Shown one piece after another: positions 7,591 through 17,282 of a stretch of DNA of 41,584 bases. Origin of the DNA: Candidatus Kuenenia stuttgartensis (GTDB lineage Bacteria > Planctomycetota > Planctomycetia > Pirellulales > UBA1268); NCBI GenBank assembly GCA_945877135.1, contig CAMCQY010000017.1:1-41584 (forward strand), read 5' to 3'. Each line of letters opens with the position of its first letter. The first letter of the stretch is position 1. The notes beneath the pieces were generated by a model that was not told where the DNA came from, did not search any database, and saw only the letters and a program-made list of their open reading frames with translations. Both the position numbers and the translations under genes were made by a program.

Positions 7591-7926
7591 GCCGCAAATC
7601 TACCACGGAGTCCCCCGGCTTCCGCCGGGGGCTTTTATGGAATCGGAATCATCCGTAAGGGGCTGCCCTTGCCCAGAGAGCCGGCGTTGCTGACCAGCGC
7701 AGGCAGGATGCCGGAGCGCAGTCAGCATCGAGTGAGCGGAGGCAGGATGCCGGAGCGAACGTCCGGCTCTCGGGGCAAGGGCAGCCCCGAACCGCCGCCA
7801 GCGGGTCATAGAACCCCCGGCTTGACCGCAGTTTCCGCGGTTTTAGACTCTGAGGGGAGGCCTCGGTTCGGCAGCCTCCCCAGGCGAGCCGTTTTCTCCT
7901 TCTCCTTTCAGCGAGGACCTCCTTCC
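7591..7926. promoter_or_regulatory. Gap between divergent rluA-like gene and purA, mostly filled by repeat family B
   Basis: The gap of 336 bases separates two divergent genes and must hold both promoters. Most of it (7609-7826) is the nested inverted repeat listed separately. The last 100 bases before purA contain GCAGTTTCCGCGGTTTTAG, a weak hairpin followed by T residues, and GAGGA about 10 bases before the GTG start. I could not identify convincing -10/-35 boxes, and no protein-coding gene is supported. Confidence 0.5.
7609..7826. repeat. Nested palindromic element, repeat family B (long form)
   Basis: Three layers are visible. A hairpin at 7612-7631 has 8 perfect pairs and a TTCC loop (CCCCCGGC / GCCGGGGG); its right arm plus CTTTTATG pairs again with CATAGAACCCCCGGC at 7807-7821. 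Inside it, 7659-7684 and 7763-7788 form a 26-base inverted repeat with one mismatch. The 78-base loop holds two units that share AGGCAGGATGCCGGAGCG, at 7701-7718 and 7740-7757. A shorter relative with one unit lies at 25988-26075. It encodes no protein. REP- or MITE-like dispersal is an inference. Confidence 0.8.
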
Positions 7927-9281
7927 GTGCCCGGCACATGCGTTATCGGTCTGCAGTGGGGTGACGAAGCCAAAGGCAAGCTCGTCGACATCCTCACCGA
8001 GGACCACGAGATCGTCGTCCGCTATCAGGGCGGCGCCAACGCCGGCCACACCGTCGTCTCCAACGGCCAGACCTGGAAGCTGTCCCTCATTCCCAGCGGC
8101 ATCCTCCGCGACAACGTCACCTGCGTCATCACCGGCGGCGTGGCCCTCGATCCAGCCAGCGTGATCCGGGAGATCGATATGCTCGAAGGCCGCGGCGTGC
8201 GGGTCGAAGGCAAGCTGCGGATCAGCGACCGGGCCCACCTCGTGTTTCCGTGGCACGTGGCCGAAGACAAGCAACTCGACGGCAGTCTGTCGGGGGGCGA
8301 GGCGATCGGCACGACCGGCCGCGGCATCGGCCCCTGCTACCGCGACAAGGTGGGGCGCTCGTTGGCGATCCGCCTCGGCGATCTCTACCGCGATGAGTTC
8401 CGAGGCCGCCTCGAACACATCGTGGGCATCAAGAACCGGCTGCTGTCGGGCTGGCAGGCGGGCGGGGCTGGCAAGCCGGACCTGCTCGACGCCGCTGCGA
8501 TCTACGACCAAACCATGCAGTATGCGGAACGGCTGCGGCCGTACGTGTTCGACACCACGGCCTACCTGCTCGACGCCATCGAGGGGGGCAGCCGCATGCT
8601 CTTCGAGGGGGCGCAGGGAGCGCTGCTCGACATCGACCACGGCACCTTCCCATTCGTCACCAGCAGCAACTCATCCGGCGTCGGCGTGGCGAGCGGCTCC
8701 GGGATCCCGGGGCGATGGATCGAGCGGGTGATCGGCGTCGTGAAGGCCTATTCAACGCGGGTCGGCGGCGGGCCGATGCCCACCGAACAGACCAACCCCA
8801 TCGGCGAACACCTCCGCGAACGAGGTCGTGAATACGGCACGGTGACCATGCGACCCCGGCGGTGCGGCTGGTTCGACGCCGTTGCCGCCCGCTACACCGC
8901 CAGGCTGTCGGGCGTGGATGAACTGGCCGTGATGCTGCTCGACGTGCCGGGCGGTCTCGATGAACTGAAGATCTGCACCGCCTACACGGTGGATGGCAGG
9001 CAGACGAGCCACTTCCCCAGCCATGTCGATGATCTCAAAAAAGCCGAGCCTGTCTATGAGACGCTGCCCGGCTGGCAGGACGACCTTTCGACGTACCGCA
9101 GCTACGATGCCCTGCCCGCAGCCGCGAAAGGGTATCTTGCCAGGATCGGAGAGCTGCTCGGGCGGCCGGTGGCGATCGTGTCGGTCGGCCCCGACCGCGA
9201 GCAGACGATCTTCTGCGACCGCAACGAACAGCAGCAGAAACCATGGCCACGCCCCCAGTCACGTACACCGGCGAACGCCTG

Positions 9282-9282
<1 letters not shown>
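7927..9282 (+). CDS. purA: Adenylosuccinate synthetase
   Basis: A 451-residue enzyme that joins IMP and aspartate using GTP, the first committed step to AMP. The N-terminus has QWGDEAKGKLVD with the catalytic Asp13. The usual second Gly of the GDEGKGK loop is Ala15 here. GGANAGHTVV carries the catalytic His, and the IMP-loop region (GTTGRGIGPCYRDKVGRS) and TEQTNPIGEHLRERGREYGT are intact. The start is a GTG at 7927 with GAGGA upstream; the open frame runs much further 5' but that part resembles no protein and lies over the repeat and the opposite-strand rluA gene. The stop overlaps the uppS start (TGATG). Confidence 0.95.
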
Positions 9283-10063
<781 letters not shown>

Positions 10064-10067
<4 letters not shown>

Positions 10068-11086
10068 CCCCCGAACGAGCATCGTCTGGGCATCCATCCG
10101 CTGCGCATGCGTCGACGGGGCGCACGTCTCCGCTACAGGCCGGCACGTCTCGGCGTGCTATGGTTCGCTCCTTCGGGTCTCGCGTTGTCTTCGCCGGCCT
10201 GATCACAGCCGCCTTCGCGACGCTCGCCTGGGCAGACTCGATCGGCCTCGGCGGCGCAATGCCCGCCTGGTGGCTGCTGCCGGTGGCGATTGTGCTGGCG
10301 GTCGGAAGTGTCACCGAGATCGTTCGGCTCTTCGCGGCGAGAGAGGTCCGACTGCCGGCGTGGCTGCTGCGACCGGCCGTGGTGGCGGTGGTGCTCTCTG
10401 CAGCAGCCGGCGCCGAGGCCTTTGCCGCGGCGTCGTCCGCGGCGTCGCCGGCTGCTGCGATGGGCTGGCCGGCGATCACGGTCATCTTCTCGATCATCGC
10501 GCTGTTCATCGTGGAGATCGCCACGTACAGTCCCAACGGAGCCACGATCGAGCGACTGGCTGCGGGTGCCTTCACGGTCGCGTTCATTGGGCTGCCGCTG
10601 GCCTGCATCGTGAGCCTGCGGCTCTTGTGTCGGGAGAACCTCGGACCGGAGCAGACCGGTCCAGGGCATCTGGGCATGCTGCCGCTCGTGAGTCTTGTCG
10701 CAGTGACAAAGGCGGGCGACATCGCGGCCTATCTGGGTGGCACGCTGCTGGGAAGGCATCGGATGGCGCCGAGCCTCAGCCCCGGCAAGACATGGGAGGG
10801 GGCCGTCGCGGCCCTCGTCGGGTCGTCTGCAGCCGCATGGATCGTGCTCGAGCAGTTCGGCAACGCCGGACCGTCGCGGCCGTGGGGCGGCTGGCTCGCC
10901 TTCGGACTCTGCGTGGGACTCGCCGCCATGATGGGCGATCTGGCGGAATCGCTGCTCAAGCGGGAGTGCGGGGCGAAGGACTCCGGCAGAACGCTGGGCG
11001 GCCTCGGCGGGTTTCTCGATCTCATCGATTCCCTCCTCTTCGCCGCCCCGGTGGCCTGGCTGTTGTGGGTGCTCGGCGGCCGTTGA
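10064..11086 (+). CDS. cdsA: Phosphatidate cytidylyltransferase
   Basis: A membrane enzyme that makes CDP-diacylglycerol from phosphatidic acid and CTP. Several hydrophobic segments are spread over the length, and the C-terminal signature is SLLKRECGAKDSGRTLGG followed by LGGFLDLIDSLLF. In the textbook signature the last part reads PGHGGxLDRxD, so the His and the Arg are both Leu here. The GTG at 10064 overlaps the uppS stop (GTGA) and gives 340 residues. An ATG at 10160 sits right before the first membrane helix, gives 308 residues and is about as likely, because the first 32 residues are low-complexity. Confidence 0.9.
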
Positions 11087-11204
11087 AGGCCGGATTCTCC
11101 GCACAAAACAGGCTATGGGCCTGTTGGCCCCGGAGCGGGTATACTCCATCTATTGTCCCGCTTCCCTCTAAAGACCGTTGGTGTGTCACACGCCACGGGC
11201 TTCG

Positions 11205-12134
11205 ATGTCCCGCACGTCTATCGCGGTTGTCGATTCGAAGCGTCTTGTCGCCGTCTTCGGGCCACGGGACCAACACCTTCGCAGGATCCGGTCAGCCCTC
11301 GGGGTTGGCGTTTCGGCCCGCGACGATTCGATCCAGATCGAGGGCGAGGAGGCGGCCGTTTTGCGTGCCGCCGAGATCTTCGAGCAACTCGACCGCATCG
11401 CCCGTGAGCATGGGACCGTCGAGATCGCCGACGTCACCGAACTGCTGTCGGCAGCCACGGGCACCTCGCAGACGGTGCCACGCGACCCGATCGAAGTGCA
11501 TCGTCCGGACAAACAGGTGCAGCCCCGGTCCGCAGGACAGGCCGCTTATGTGAAGGCGATCCGCGAGCACGATGTCGTGGTCTGCAGCGGGCCGGCCGGC
11601 AGCGGCAAGACCTTTCTGGCCGTGGCGATGGCGGTGTCGGCGCTGCGGACCGAACAGGTTCGCAAGATTGTGCTCGTGCGGCCGGCCGTCGAGGCGGGGG
11701 AAAGCCTCGGCTACCTGCCGGGCGACCTGCAGGCCAAGATCAATCCCTACCTGCGGCCGTTGCTCGACGCACTGCGGGAGATGATGGATTACGAACTGCT
11801 CAAACGGCTCACGGAGCAGGATGTCGTCGAGATGGTCCCGCTGGCCTACATGCGGGGCCGCACGCTCAACAACGCCTTCATCATCCTCGACGAGGCGCAG
11901 AACACCACCGTCGCGCAGATGAAGATGTTTCTGACGCGGCTCGGCGTCGGCTCCAAGATGGTGATCTCCGGAGACACCACTCAGATCGATCTGCCACCCA
12001 ACCGCCGAAGCGGTCTGGTCGATGCGATGGAGCGGCTGGAACGCGTCCGCGGCTGTGGGCGGGTGCAACTCGGCGGGATCGACATCGTCCGCCATCCGCT
12101 CGTCCAGCGGATCGTCGAGGCCTACGGCGACTGA
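11205..12134 (+). CDS. phoH: PhoH-family ATPase (PhoH-like, YbeZ type)
   Basis: A 309-residue cytoplasmic ATPase. The N-terminal 100 residues look like a KH-type nucleic-acid domain (RRIRSALGVGVSARDDSIQI). Walker A is SGPAGSGKTF with Lys135, and Walker B is FIILDEAQNTT; VISGDTTQIDLP follows as sensor motif. YbeZ-type PhoH proteins work with YbeY in rRNA and ribosome maturation, and ybeY lies two genes downstream. The ATG at 11205 starts the conserved part; a TTG at 11178 would add nine residues. A 118-base gap follows cdsA, so a separate promoter is possible. Seven bases separate it from pgpH. Confidence 0.93.
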   Translation: MSRTSIAVVDSKRLVAVFGPRDQHLRRIRSALGVGVSARDDSIQIEGEEAAVLRAAEIFEQLDRIAREHGTVEIADVTELLSAATGTSQTVPRDPIEVHRPDKQVQPRSAGQAAYVKAIREHDVVVCSGPAGSGKTFLAVAMAVSALRTEQVRKIVLVRPAVEAGESLGYLPGDLQAKINPYLRPLLDALREMMDYELLKRLTEQDVVEMVPLAYMRGRTLNNAFIILDEAQNTTVAQMKMFLTRLGVGSKMVISGDTTQIDLPPNRRSGLVDAMERLERVRGCGRVQLGGIDIVRHPLVQRIVEAYGD

Positions 12135-12140
12135 CGCCCC

Positions 12141-14558
12141 ATGAACATCGCCCCATCCTCCTATCGTCGCCGCATCAAGCGTGGCTCCTCCGTCGAGGTG
12201 CCCCACGGCTTCTGGGGCACGCTGCTGGAGACCGTGTCGCGATCCGAGGTGCTCCTCCGGCTTGCCCTCTGCCTGGGAGCGGCCCTCGTGCTGCTCATGC
12301 TCATGCACGGCTGGTCGGAGCCGTTTCCCTTTCGCGCAGGGATGGTGTCGCCCCGGGGCGTGGTGGCCCGCGTGCCTTTCGAAAAGCCCGACGGGGAGCG
12401 GACCCGCACGGCCCAGGAGCGCGCCGCGGCGCAGGTTCGGGTGGTCTACTCGCAGGACAAGGCGCCGATCGTGCGGCTGCGTGACGGCCTCAAGAACCGC
12501 CTCGCGGAGATCGCGGCGGCAGACGCGGTCACGGCGTCATCGCGGGCGGCCTGGCTGGAGTTCGCCCCCGAAGCCGCCCCGGTGATCGATGCCCTGGTGG
12601 CCGCCGCGGAGAAGCCGGCGGTCCGCGAACCGCCGCTTGCGCCGGACCCCCCTGATGCCACGGCCACGCCTGATGCCGATGCCGAAAAGAAGCCCGCTGC
12701 GGAGTCGGCCGACGCGGTCTCCAAACCTGCCACGCAGCCGGACAACCGGGTGCTCGAGGCGGGCCAGGCCTTCCAACGGTTTCGGGCCCGCATCGACACG
12801 AAGGAGCGGCTGCTCGAATGCGAAAAGGCGATCGATCGCAGCTTCGCTGATGTGGCGAGCATGGGCGTACTCGAGAAGATCCAGCACGGCATCGACGAAG
12901 GGAGCCAGACGGAGATCGACGTCCATCCGCTGGGCAACACCACTGAGGTCACGCGGGCGCAGGTCGCCGACGTGCTGCAGGGCGAGGCGAAGGTTCGGCT
13001 GCGGACACGGCTCGACGAGGAACTCGGAGAGGGGCCGCTGGCCAGCAGGGTATTCTCCTGGCTTGAGCCGCGACTGGCGGGAACGCTCGAGATCGACCGC
13101 GACGCGACGGCCAAGGCCAAAAAGGAGGCGGTCGAAAAGACGCCCCAGCAGTTCGTCCGTTATGCAGCGGGCGATCTGCTGGCCGATCCAGGCGTGCCGA
13201 TGAAGGCCAACGACGTGCAACTCCTCGAGCGTGAGCACGAGGAATACGTCCGCCAGCAGGATGCTCGACAAAGGGTAGGCCGGGCCCTGTCGCTGTTTGG
13301 CCTGTTTGCGGCGATGTTTGCACTGTCGGGATTCTACATCCACCTCCACCATCGTGAGGTGCTCGACGATCTCGGGCACGTGGCCACGCTGGTGGGACTC
13401 TCCGCGGTGACCGTCGTGCTTTGCCTCCTGTCGGCGGGCGAAGCGTGGCGGGCCGAGATCGTGCCGCTGCTGGTATTCGCCATGACCGTGGCGATCGCCT
13501 ACGACGAAGATCTGGCGCTGCTGCTGGCTGCCGAGGTGGCGCTCGTCGTGGTGGTCGGGCTTGGCCGCGGCCTGGCCGACCACGTGACGCTCTCCGCGGC
13601 CGCGGCGGCGATGGTCTTCTGGATGGGCCGGATCCGCAGCCGCAGCAAACTCATCTACGTGGGGTTGTGGGCCGGCGCTGTCGCGTTCGCCACCCAGATC
13701 GGATCCAATCTTCTGGAGGAGCGGCCTTTCGATGTGCAACTGCTCTACGAGGCCGGCCGCACCGGCGTGTGGACGCTGCTGGCCGGTTTTCTGATGACCG
13801 GCCTGCTGCCGTTCATCGAACGCTCGTTTGGCGTGCTCACCGATCTGAGCCTGCTGGAGGTCGGCGACGTGGCCCATCCGCTCCTGCAGGAACTCGTGCG
13901 CCGCGCTCCGGGCACCTACAACCATTCGATCAACGTGGCGAGCATCGGCGAGGCCGCCGCCGAGGCGATCGGCGCCCGCGGGCTGCTTGTGCGGGTGGGC
14001 GCCTATTTCCACGACTCCGGCAAGATGCTCAAACCCGCCTACTTCATCGAAAATCAGGGACAGGAAAACCGGCATGAATCACTCGTGCCGGCGATGAGCA
14101 CGCTGATCATCATCGCCCACGTCAAAGAGGGCGTGGAGCTCGCGCGGCAATACAACCTCCCCCAGCCGATCGTCGACATCATCGCCGAACACCACGGAAC
14201 GACTCTCGTGGAGTTCTTCTACCGACGCGCGACCGAACTCTCGCAGACCGATCCCAACGGAACCGAAGTCGACGAACAGAACTTCCGCTACCCTGGTCCC
14301 AAGCCGAGTTCGCGGGAATCGGCGGTGCTGATGCTTTCCGACGCGGTCGAGAGTGCCAGTCGCGCCCTCACCGAGCCCACGCCCGCCCGCATCGCCAGCC
14401 TTGTGCACGATCTTGCCATGAAGCGGCTACTCGACGGCCAGTTCGACGAATGCGGCCTGACGCTCGAGGAACTCGAACTCATCGAGCGGAGTCTGGTGAA
14501 GAGCCTCACGGCGGTGTATCACGGTCGCGTCAAATATCCAGACCAGAGGACCGCGTAG
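12141..14558 (+). CDS. pgpH: 7TM-HD domain phosphodiesterase (PgpH/YqfF family)
   Basis: An 805-residue membrane protein. After an N-terminal helix near residues 40-55 comes a large extracytoplasmic 7TMR-HDED-type domain up to about residue 380, then a run of seven hydrophobic helices (about 380-570), then a cytoplasmic HD domain with the metal-binding pair His624-Asp625 in YFHDSGKML. Earlier LRRAPGTYNHS and later IIAEHHGT match the same family. Characterised members hydrolyse cyclic di-AMP. The extracytoplasmic domain has an Ala/Pro-rich insertion around residues 155-200. No diadenylate cyclase is in the window, so the substrate is inferred from the family. Confidence 0.9.
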   Translation: MNIAPSSYRRRIKRGSSVEVPHGFWGTLLETVSRSEVLLRLALCLGAALVLLMLMHGWSEPFPFRAGMVSPRGVVARVPFEKPDGERTRTAQERAAAQVRVVYSQDKAPIVRLRDGLKNRLAEIAAADAVTASSRAAWLEFAPEAAPVIDALVAAAEKPAVREPPLAPDPPDATATPDADAEKKPAAESADAVSKPATQPDNRVLEAGQAFQRFRARIDTKERLLECEKAIDRSFADVASMGVLEKIQHGIDEGSQTEIDVHPLGNTTEVTRAQVADVLQGEAKVRLRTRLDEELGEGPLASRVFSWLEPRLAGTLEIDRDATAKAKKEAVEKTPQQFVRYAAGDLLADPGVPMKANDVQLLEREHEEYVRQQDARQRVGRALSLFGLFAAMFALSGFYIHLHHREVLDDLGHVATLVGLSAVTVVLCLLSAGEAWRAEIVPLLVFAMTVAIAYDEDLALLLAAEVALVVVVGLGRGLADHVTLSAAAAAMVFWMGRIRSRSKLIYVGLWAGAVAFATQIGSNLLEERPFDVQLLYEAGRTGVWTLLAGFLMTGLLPFIERSFGVLTDLSLLEVGDVAHPLLQELVRRAPGTYNHSINVASIGEAAAEAIGARGLLVRVGAYFHDSGKMLKPAYFIENQGQENRHESLVPAMSTLIIIAHVKEGVELARQYNLPQPIVDIIAEHHGTTLVEFFYRRATELSQTDPNGTEVDEQNFRYPGPKPSSRESAVLMLSDAVESASRALTEPTPARIASLVHDLAMKRLLDGQFDECGLTLEELELIERSLVKSLTAVYHGRVKYPDQRTA

Positions 14559-15082
14559 TGTCCCAACTCCGCGGCCGCGTTGTTCCCCAGCTGCCTTCAT
14601 CGACGCTCGTCGTCGATGTGAGCGACCGGCAAAAACTGATGCGGGTCTCGGCCCGCGGCCTGGAGCGGCTGGTCCGCAGGGCGCTGGTTGCCGAAGGTAT
14701 CGAAGAGGCTGAGATCGGCGTCATCTTGGTTGACGATCGGCGGATCGCAGCGGTCCATCGTCGCTGGCTCGGGAAGCCAGGCCCCACCGACGTGATCACG
14801 TTCGATCTCGCCGCGGGCACCGCCGGCCCGCCGCGGGCCCGCGTCCTGACGGGCGACATCGTGGTCAGCACGGAGACGGCCCGCCGCATGGCCCGTGCCG
14901 TCGGCTGGACGCCCCGCCAGGAGCTCGCCTACTACATCGTCCACGGTCTCCTGCATCTCACCGGCTACAACGATCACACGCCGGCCGAGTGCCGTCAGAT
15001 GCGGGCCCGCGAGCGGGCGGTGATGAAGGCCTGTGGACTGCCGGTTCCCCCGCGAACGAGAGCCGCAGGCAACGGCCCATGA
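14558..15082 (+). CDS. ybeY: Endoribonuclease / rRNA maturation factor YbeY
   Basis: A 174-residue metal-dependent RNase involved in 16S rRNA 3' maturation and ribosome quality control. The C-terminal zinc motif is HGLLHLTGYNDHTPAE, with His129 and His133. The family pattern is H-x3-H-x5-H; here the residue at that third place is Asp139 and a His follows at 140. The GTG start at 14558 shares a base with the pgpH stop (TAGTG), and the stop overlaps the next gene by four bases, so translation looks coupled on both sides. An upstream extension would lie inside pgpH and is rejected. Confidence 0.9.
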   Translation: MSQLRGRVVPQLPSSTLVVDVSDRQKLMRVSARGLERLVRRALVAEGIEEAEIGVILVDDRRIAAVHRRWLGKPGPTDVITFDLAAGTAGPPRARVLTGDIVVSTETARRMARAVGWTPRQELAYYIVHGLLHLTGYNDHTPAECRQMRARERAVMKACGLPVPPRTRAAGNGP

Positions 15083-16407
15083 ATGCCGCGGAATCCCTCG
15101 GACTCGAAACGGCCCTGCTTCTGCTGATGCTGGCCAGTCTGGCAGCCGTGCAGGCCCGCAGTGTCCGCGGCGCCCAGCGGCATCGCATCCAGGATCTCTG
15201 CCGGCGTGCCGGCGTGCCGTCCCACTACGACGAGATCGTGGCGGGGAGCGAGACGATCGCCTTCGTGGCGGCGTCGGTGGTGGTGATCGCGGCGGTCGTC
15301 GCCACGTTGCTGGCTGCCCGTGGCCTGTTGGCAGCTTCCGGGGGCCTGCTGGCGCTCAAGGTGTCGGCCGTCGGCGGATGGATCGCGATCGTGTGGCTCG
15401 TGCTCGTGGTCGTGCCGATGCTGGTGACGAAGTTCGCGGGGCCGTGGATCGTGGTGGCGACGTGGCGGCTGTGGCGCCCCGTGATCGGCCTGCTCGGTCC
15501 TGTCGTGCGGCTCCTCGGCAGCCTGGCGGCGGCGATTGGTCGCGCCCCCGTGGGCCAGGGCGGTGATGATGCGGCGAGCGAGCGTCCGCAGGACGAACTA
15601 CGGCTGGTCGTTGACGAGGCGCATCGCGAAGGCCACATCGAAGGGACCGCTCGCGACATGATCCGGGGCGTCATCGGACTCGACGAGGTCCGCGTGGCGC
15701 AGATCATGACACCCCGCACCCAGATGATCGCGATCCCGCTGGCGACCGATTGGGACGAGGCTGTTCGCATGGCCGCGGAAAGCGGCCACACGCGGCTGCC
15801 GGTGTGGGATCGCTCCGCCGACGACGTCGTCGGCATGCTCCACACGCGGGACGTGCTGAACCGGCTCGCCGAAGGTCTCGCGCCACAGGCCGCAGCCGCC
15901 GCTGCCGACTCCCGCGGCATCCGACCGCTCCTGCGTCCCCCCTGGTTTGTGCCCGAATCGATGACCGTGAGAACGCTGCTGCTGGAGTTCCAGCGTGGGA
16001 AGACGCACATGGCCATTGTCACCGACGAATTCGGGGGCGTGTCCGGACTCGTGACCATCGAGGACGCGCTGGAGGAGATCGTGGGCGAGATTGCCGACGA
16101 ACACGACGAGGCTTTTACGGACGGCATCCGACTGGTCTCGCCCGACGCGTGCGAGGTGCTGGCGCACGTTCCGGTCGCGCGGGTCAACGCACAAATGGGA
16201 TTGTCGCTGCCGGAAGAGGCGGGGTATGAGACGATCGGCGGTTTCGTGTTTCACCAATGCGGCCGCATCCCGGAAGTGGGCGAGAAGGTGAGGTCGCACG
16301 GTGCGTTGCTGGAGGTGCTCGCCGCCACTCGCCGGCGGATCGACCTGATCCGCATCGAGCGGCTCGGGGACGAACGGCCGGGGAGCACCGGAAACGATGG
16401 CAGCTGA
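15079..16407 (+). CDS. CNNM/CorC-type membrane protein with paired CBS domains (HlyC/CorC family)
   Basis: A 442-residue protein. The N-terminal DUF21-like region has hydrophobic helices at about residues 10-25, 58-85, 88-118 and further to 155. A linker rich in acid residues follows, then VAQIMTPRTQM opens the CBS pair (about 215-345), and a CorC_HlyC domain closes the protein (SLPEEAGYETIGGFVFHQCGRIPEVGE). The family is linked to Mg2+/Co2+ export or resistance; old names such as haemolysin should not be taken as function. It overlaps ybeY (ATGA) and recO by 11 bases. YbeY-CNNM neighbourhood is common in bacteria. Confidence 0.88.
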   Translation: MNAAESLGLETALLLLMLASLAAVQARSVRGAQRHRIQDLCRRAGVPSHYDEIVAGSETIAFVAASVVVIAAVVATLLAARGLLAASGGLLALKVSAVGGWIAIVWLVLVVVPMLVTKFAGPWIVVATWRLWRPVIGLLGPVVRLLGSLAAAIGRAPVGQGGDDAASERPQDELRLVVDEAHREGHIEGTARDMIRGVIGLDEVRVAQIMTPRTQMIAIPLATDWDEAVRMAAESGHTRLPVWDRSADDVVGMLHTRDVLNRLAEGLAPQAAAAAADSRGIRPLLRPPWFVPESMTVRTLLLEFQRGKTHMAIVTDEFGGVSGLVTIEDALEEIVGEIADEHDEAFTDGIRLVSPDACEVLAHVPVARVNAQMGLSLPEEAGYETIGGFVFHQCGRIPEVGEKVRSHGALLEVLAATRRRIDLIRIERLGDERPGSTGNDGS

Positions 16408-17212
16408 AAAGGCACGGGCGATCGTCATCCGGACATTCCCCTTCGGGGAAAGCAGCTGCGTCGTCACCCTGTTTACCCGAGAGTACGGCAAGCTACGGGC
16501 TCTGGCGAAGGGCGCATGGCGACCCAAGAGCGGATTCGACGCCGCCCTTGACCTGCTTTCGATCTGTCAGGTACTCGTCCTCCGCAAATCAACCGATGCG
16601 CTCGACCTGCTGACGGAAGCCTGTCTCGAGCATCGGTTTCGGGTTGGAAGGAGCCAGGCAGCGTTTCTCGGCGGCATGGATGTCGCTGAACTGCTCGACA
16701 CGCTCACCGCGGATGGCGATCCGCAGCCGGAACTGTTCGATGTCGCCCACGCCACGCTGCGAACACTCTCGGCACCTCGTCCTGCCCATGATCACGATGC
16801 CTCGACAACTGAACTCACCGACGGCCTCGTGCGGGCATTGGTCGCGCACACCGAGTTGGCCATGCTCAGGCTGGTCGGCCATGCTCCGGCACTCGTGCGC
16901 TGCGCCGAGTGCGGCGGCGGTATCGAAGGCAGGAGCCGAATCGCATTCGGGATGCTCGACGGAGGCGTGCTCTGCGAGCGGTGCCGAAGTGGCAAGCGAG
17001 CGGTCGTCTCGATCTCTGCGGATTGCCTGGCGGCGTTGCAGTTACTGGCGGGCACTCCCGACGCGTGGAGGTCTCTGGCCTTGCCACCACCCATCGACGG
17101 CGAGGTTCGTGCCGTCATGAACACCTTGCTTTCCCACCTCCTCGGCAGACGGCCGCGGGTTGCCCCCCTGCTCCAGCCGCGGTCTCGCCCCGGCACGTCC
17201 CGCTCCTCCTGA
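16397..17212 (+). CDS. recO: DNA repair protein RecO
   Basis: A 271-residue protein that, with RecR, loads RecA on SSB-coated DNA. The N-terminal OB fold begins AIVIRTFPFGESSCVVTLFT and continues YGKLRALAKGAWRPKS, both typical. The zinc site reads C-x2-C in RCAECGGG and C-x2-C in LCERCRSG. The helical C-terminal part ends in an Arg/Pro-rich tail. The start lies inside the preceding gene by 11 bases. Its place after phoH, pgpH and ybeY mirrors the cluster order known from Firmicutes, although era, dgkA and cdd are absent here. Confidence 0.93.
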   Translation: MAAEKARAIVIRTFPFGESSCVVTLFTREYGKLRALAKGAWRPKSGFDAALDLLSICQVLVLRKSTDALDLLTEACLEHRFRVGRSQAAFLGGMDVAELLDTLTADGDPQPELFDVAHATLRTLSAPRPAHDHDASTTELTDGLVRALVAHTELAMLRLVGHAPALVRCAECGGGIEGRSRIAFGMLDGGVLCERCRSGKRAVVSISADCLAALQLLAGTPDAWRSLALPPPIDGEVRAVMNTLLSHLLGRRPRVAPLLQPRSRPGTSRSS

Positions 17213-17282
17213 GACCCGTCTGGCCCGCAGATTCATCATGTCAACCTTGGGCCGCCACTCCCCCCACCGCGATCCGTCGCTC

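Noticed and set aside
7612-7631. Hairpin considered as an intrinsic terminator
   Set aside because: It lies between the starts of two divergent genes, where no transcript should end, and is better explained as part of the family B repeat.
6556-7926. Extension of the purA frame upstream for 457 codons
   Set aside because: It crosses the rluA-like gene and the palindromic repeat; the PurA fold begins at the GTG at 7927.
12537-14075. Minus-strand open frame of 512 codons opposite pgpH
   Set aside because: No family motif, and the plus strand encodes the HD protein with intact metal site.
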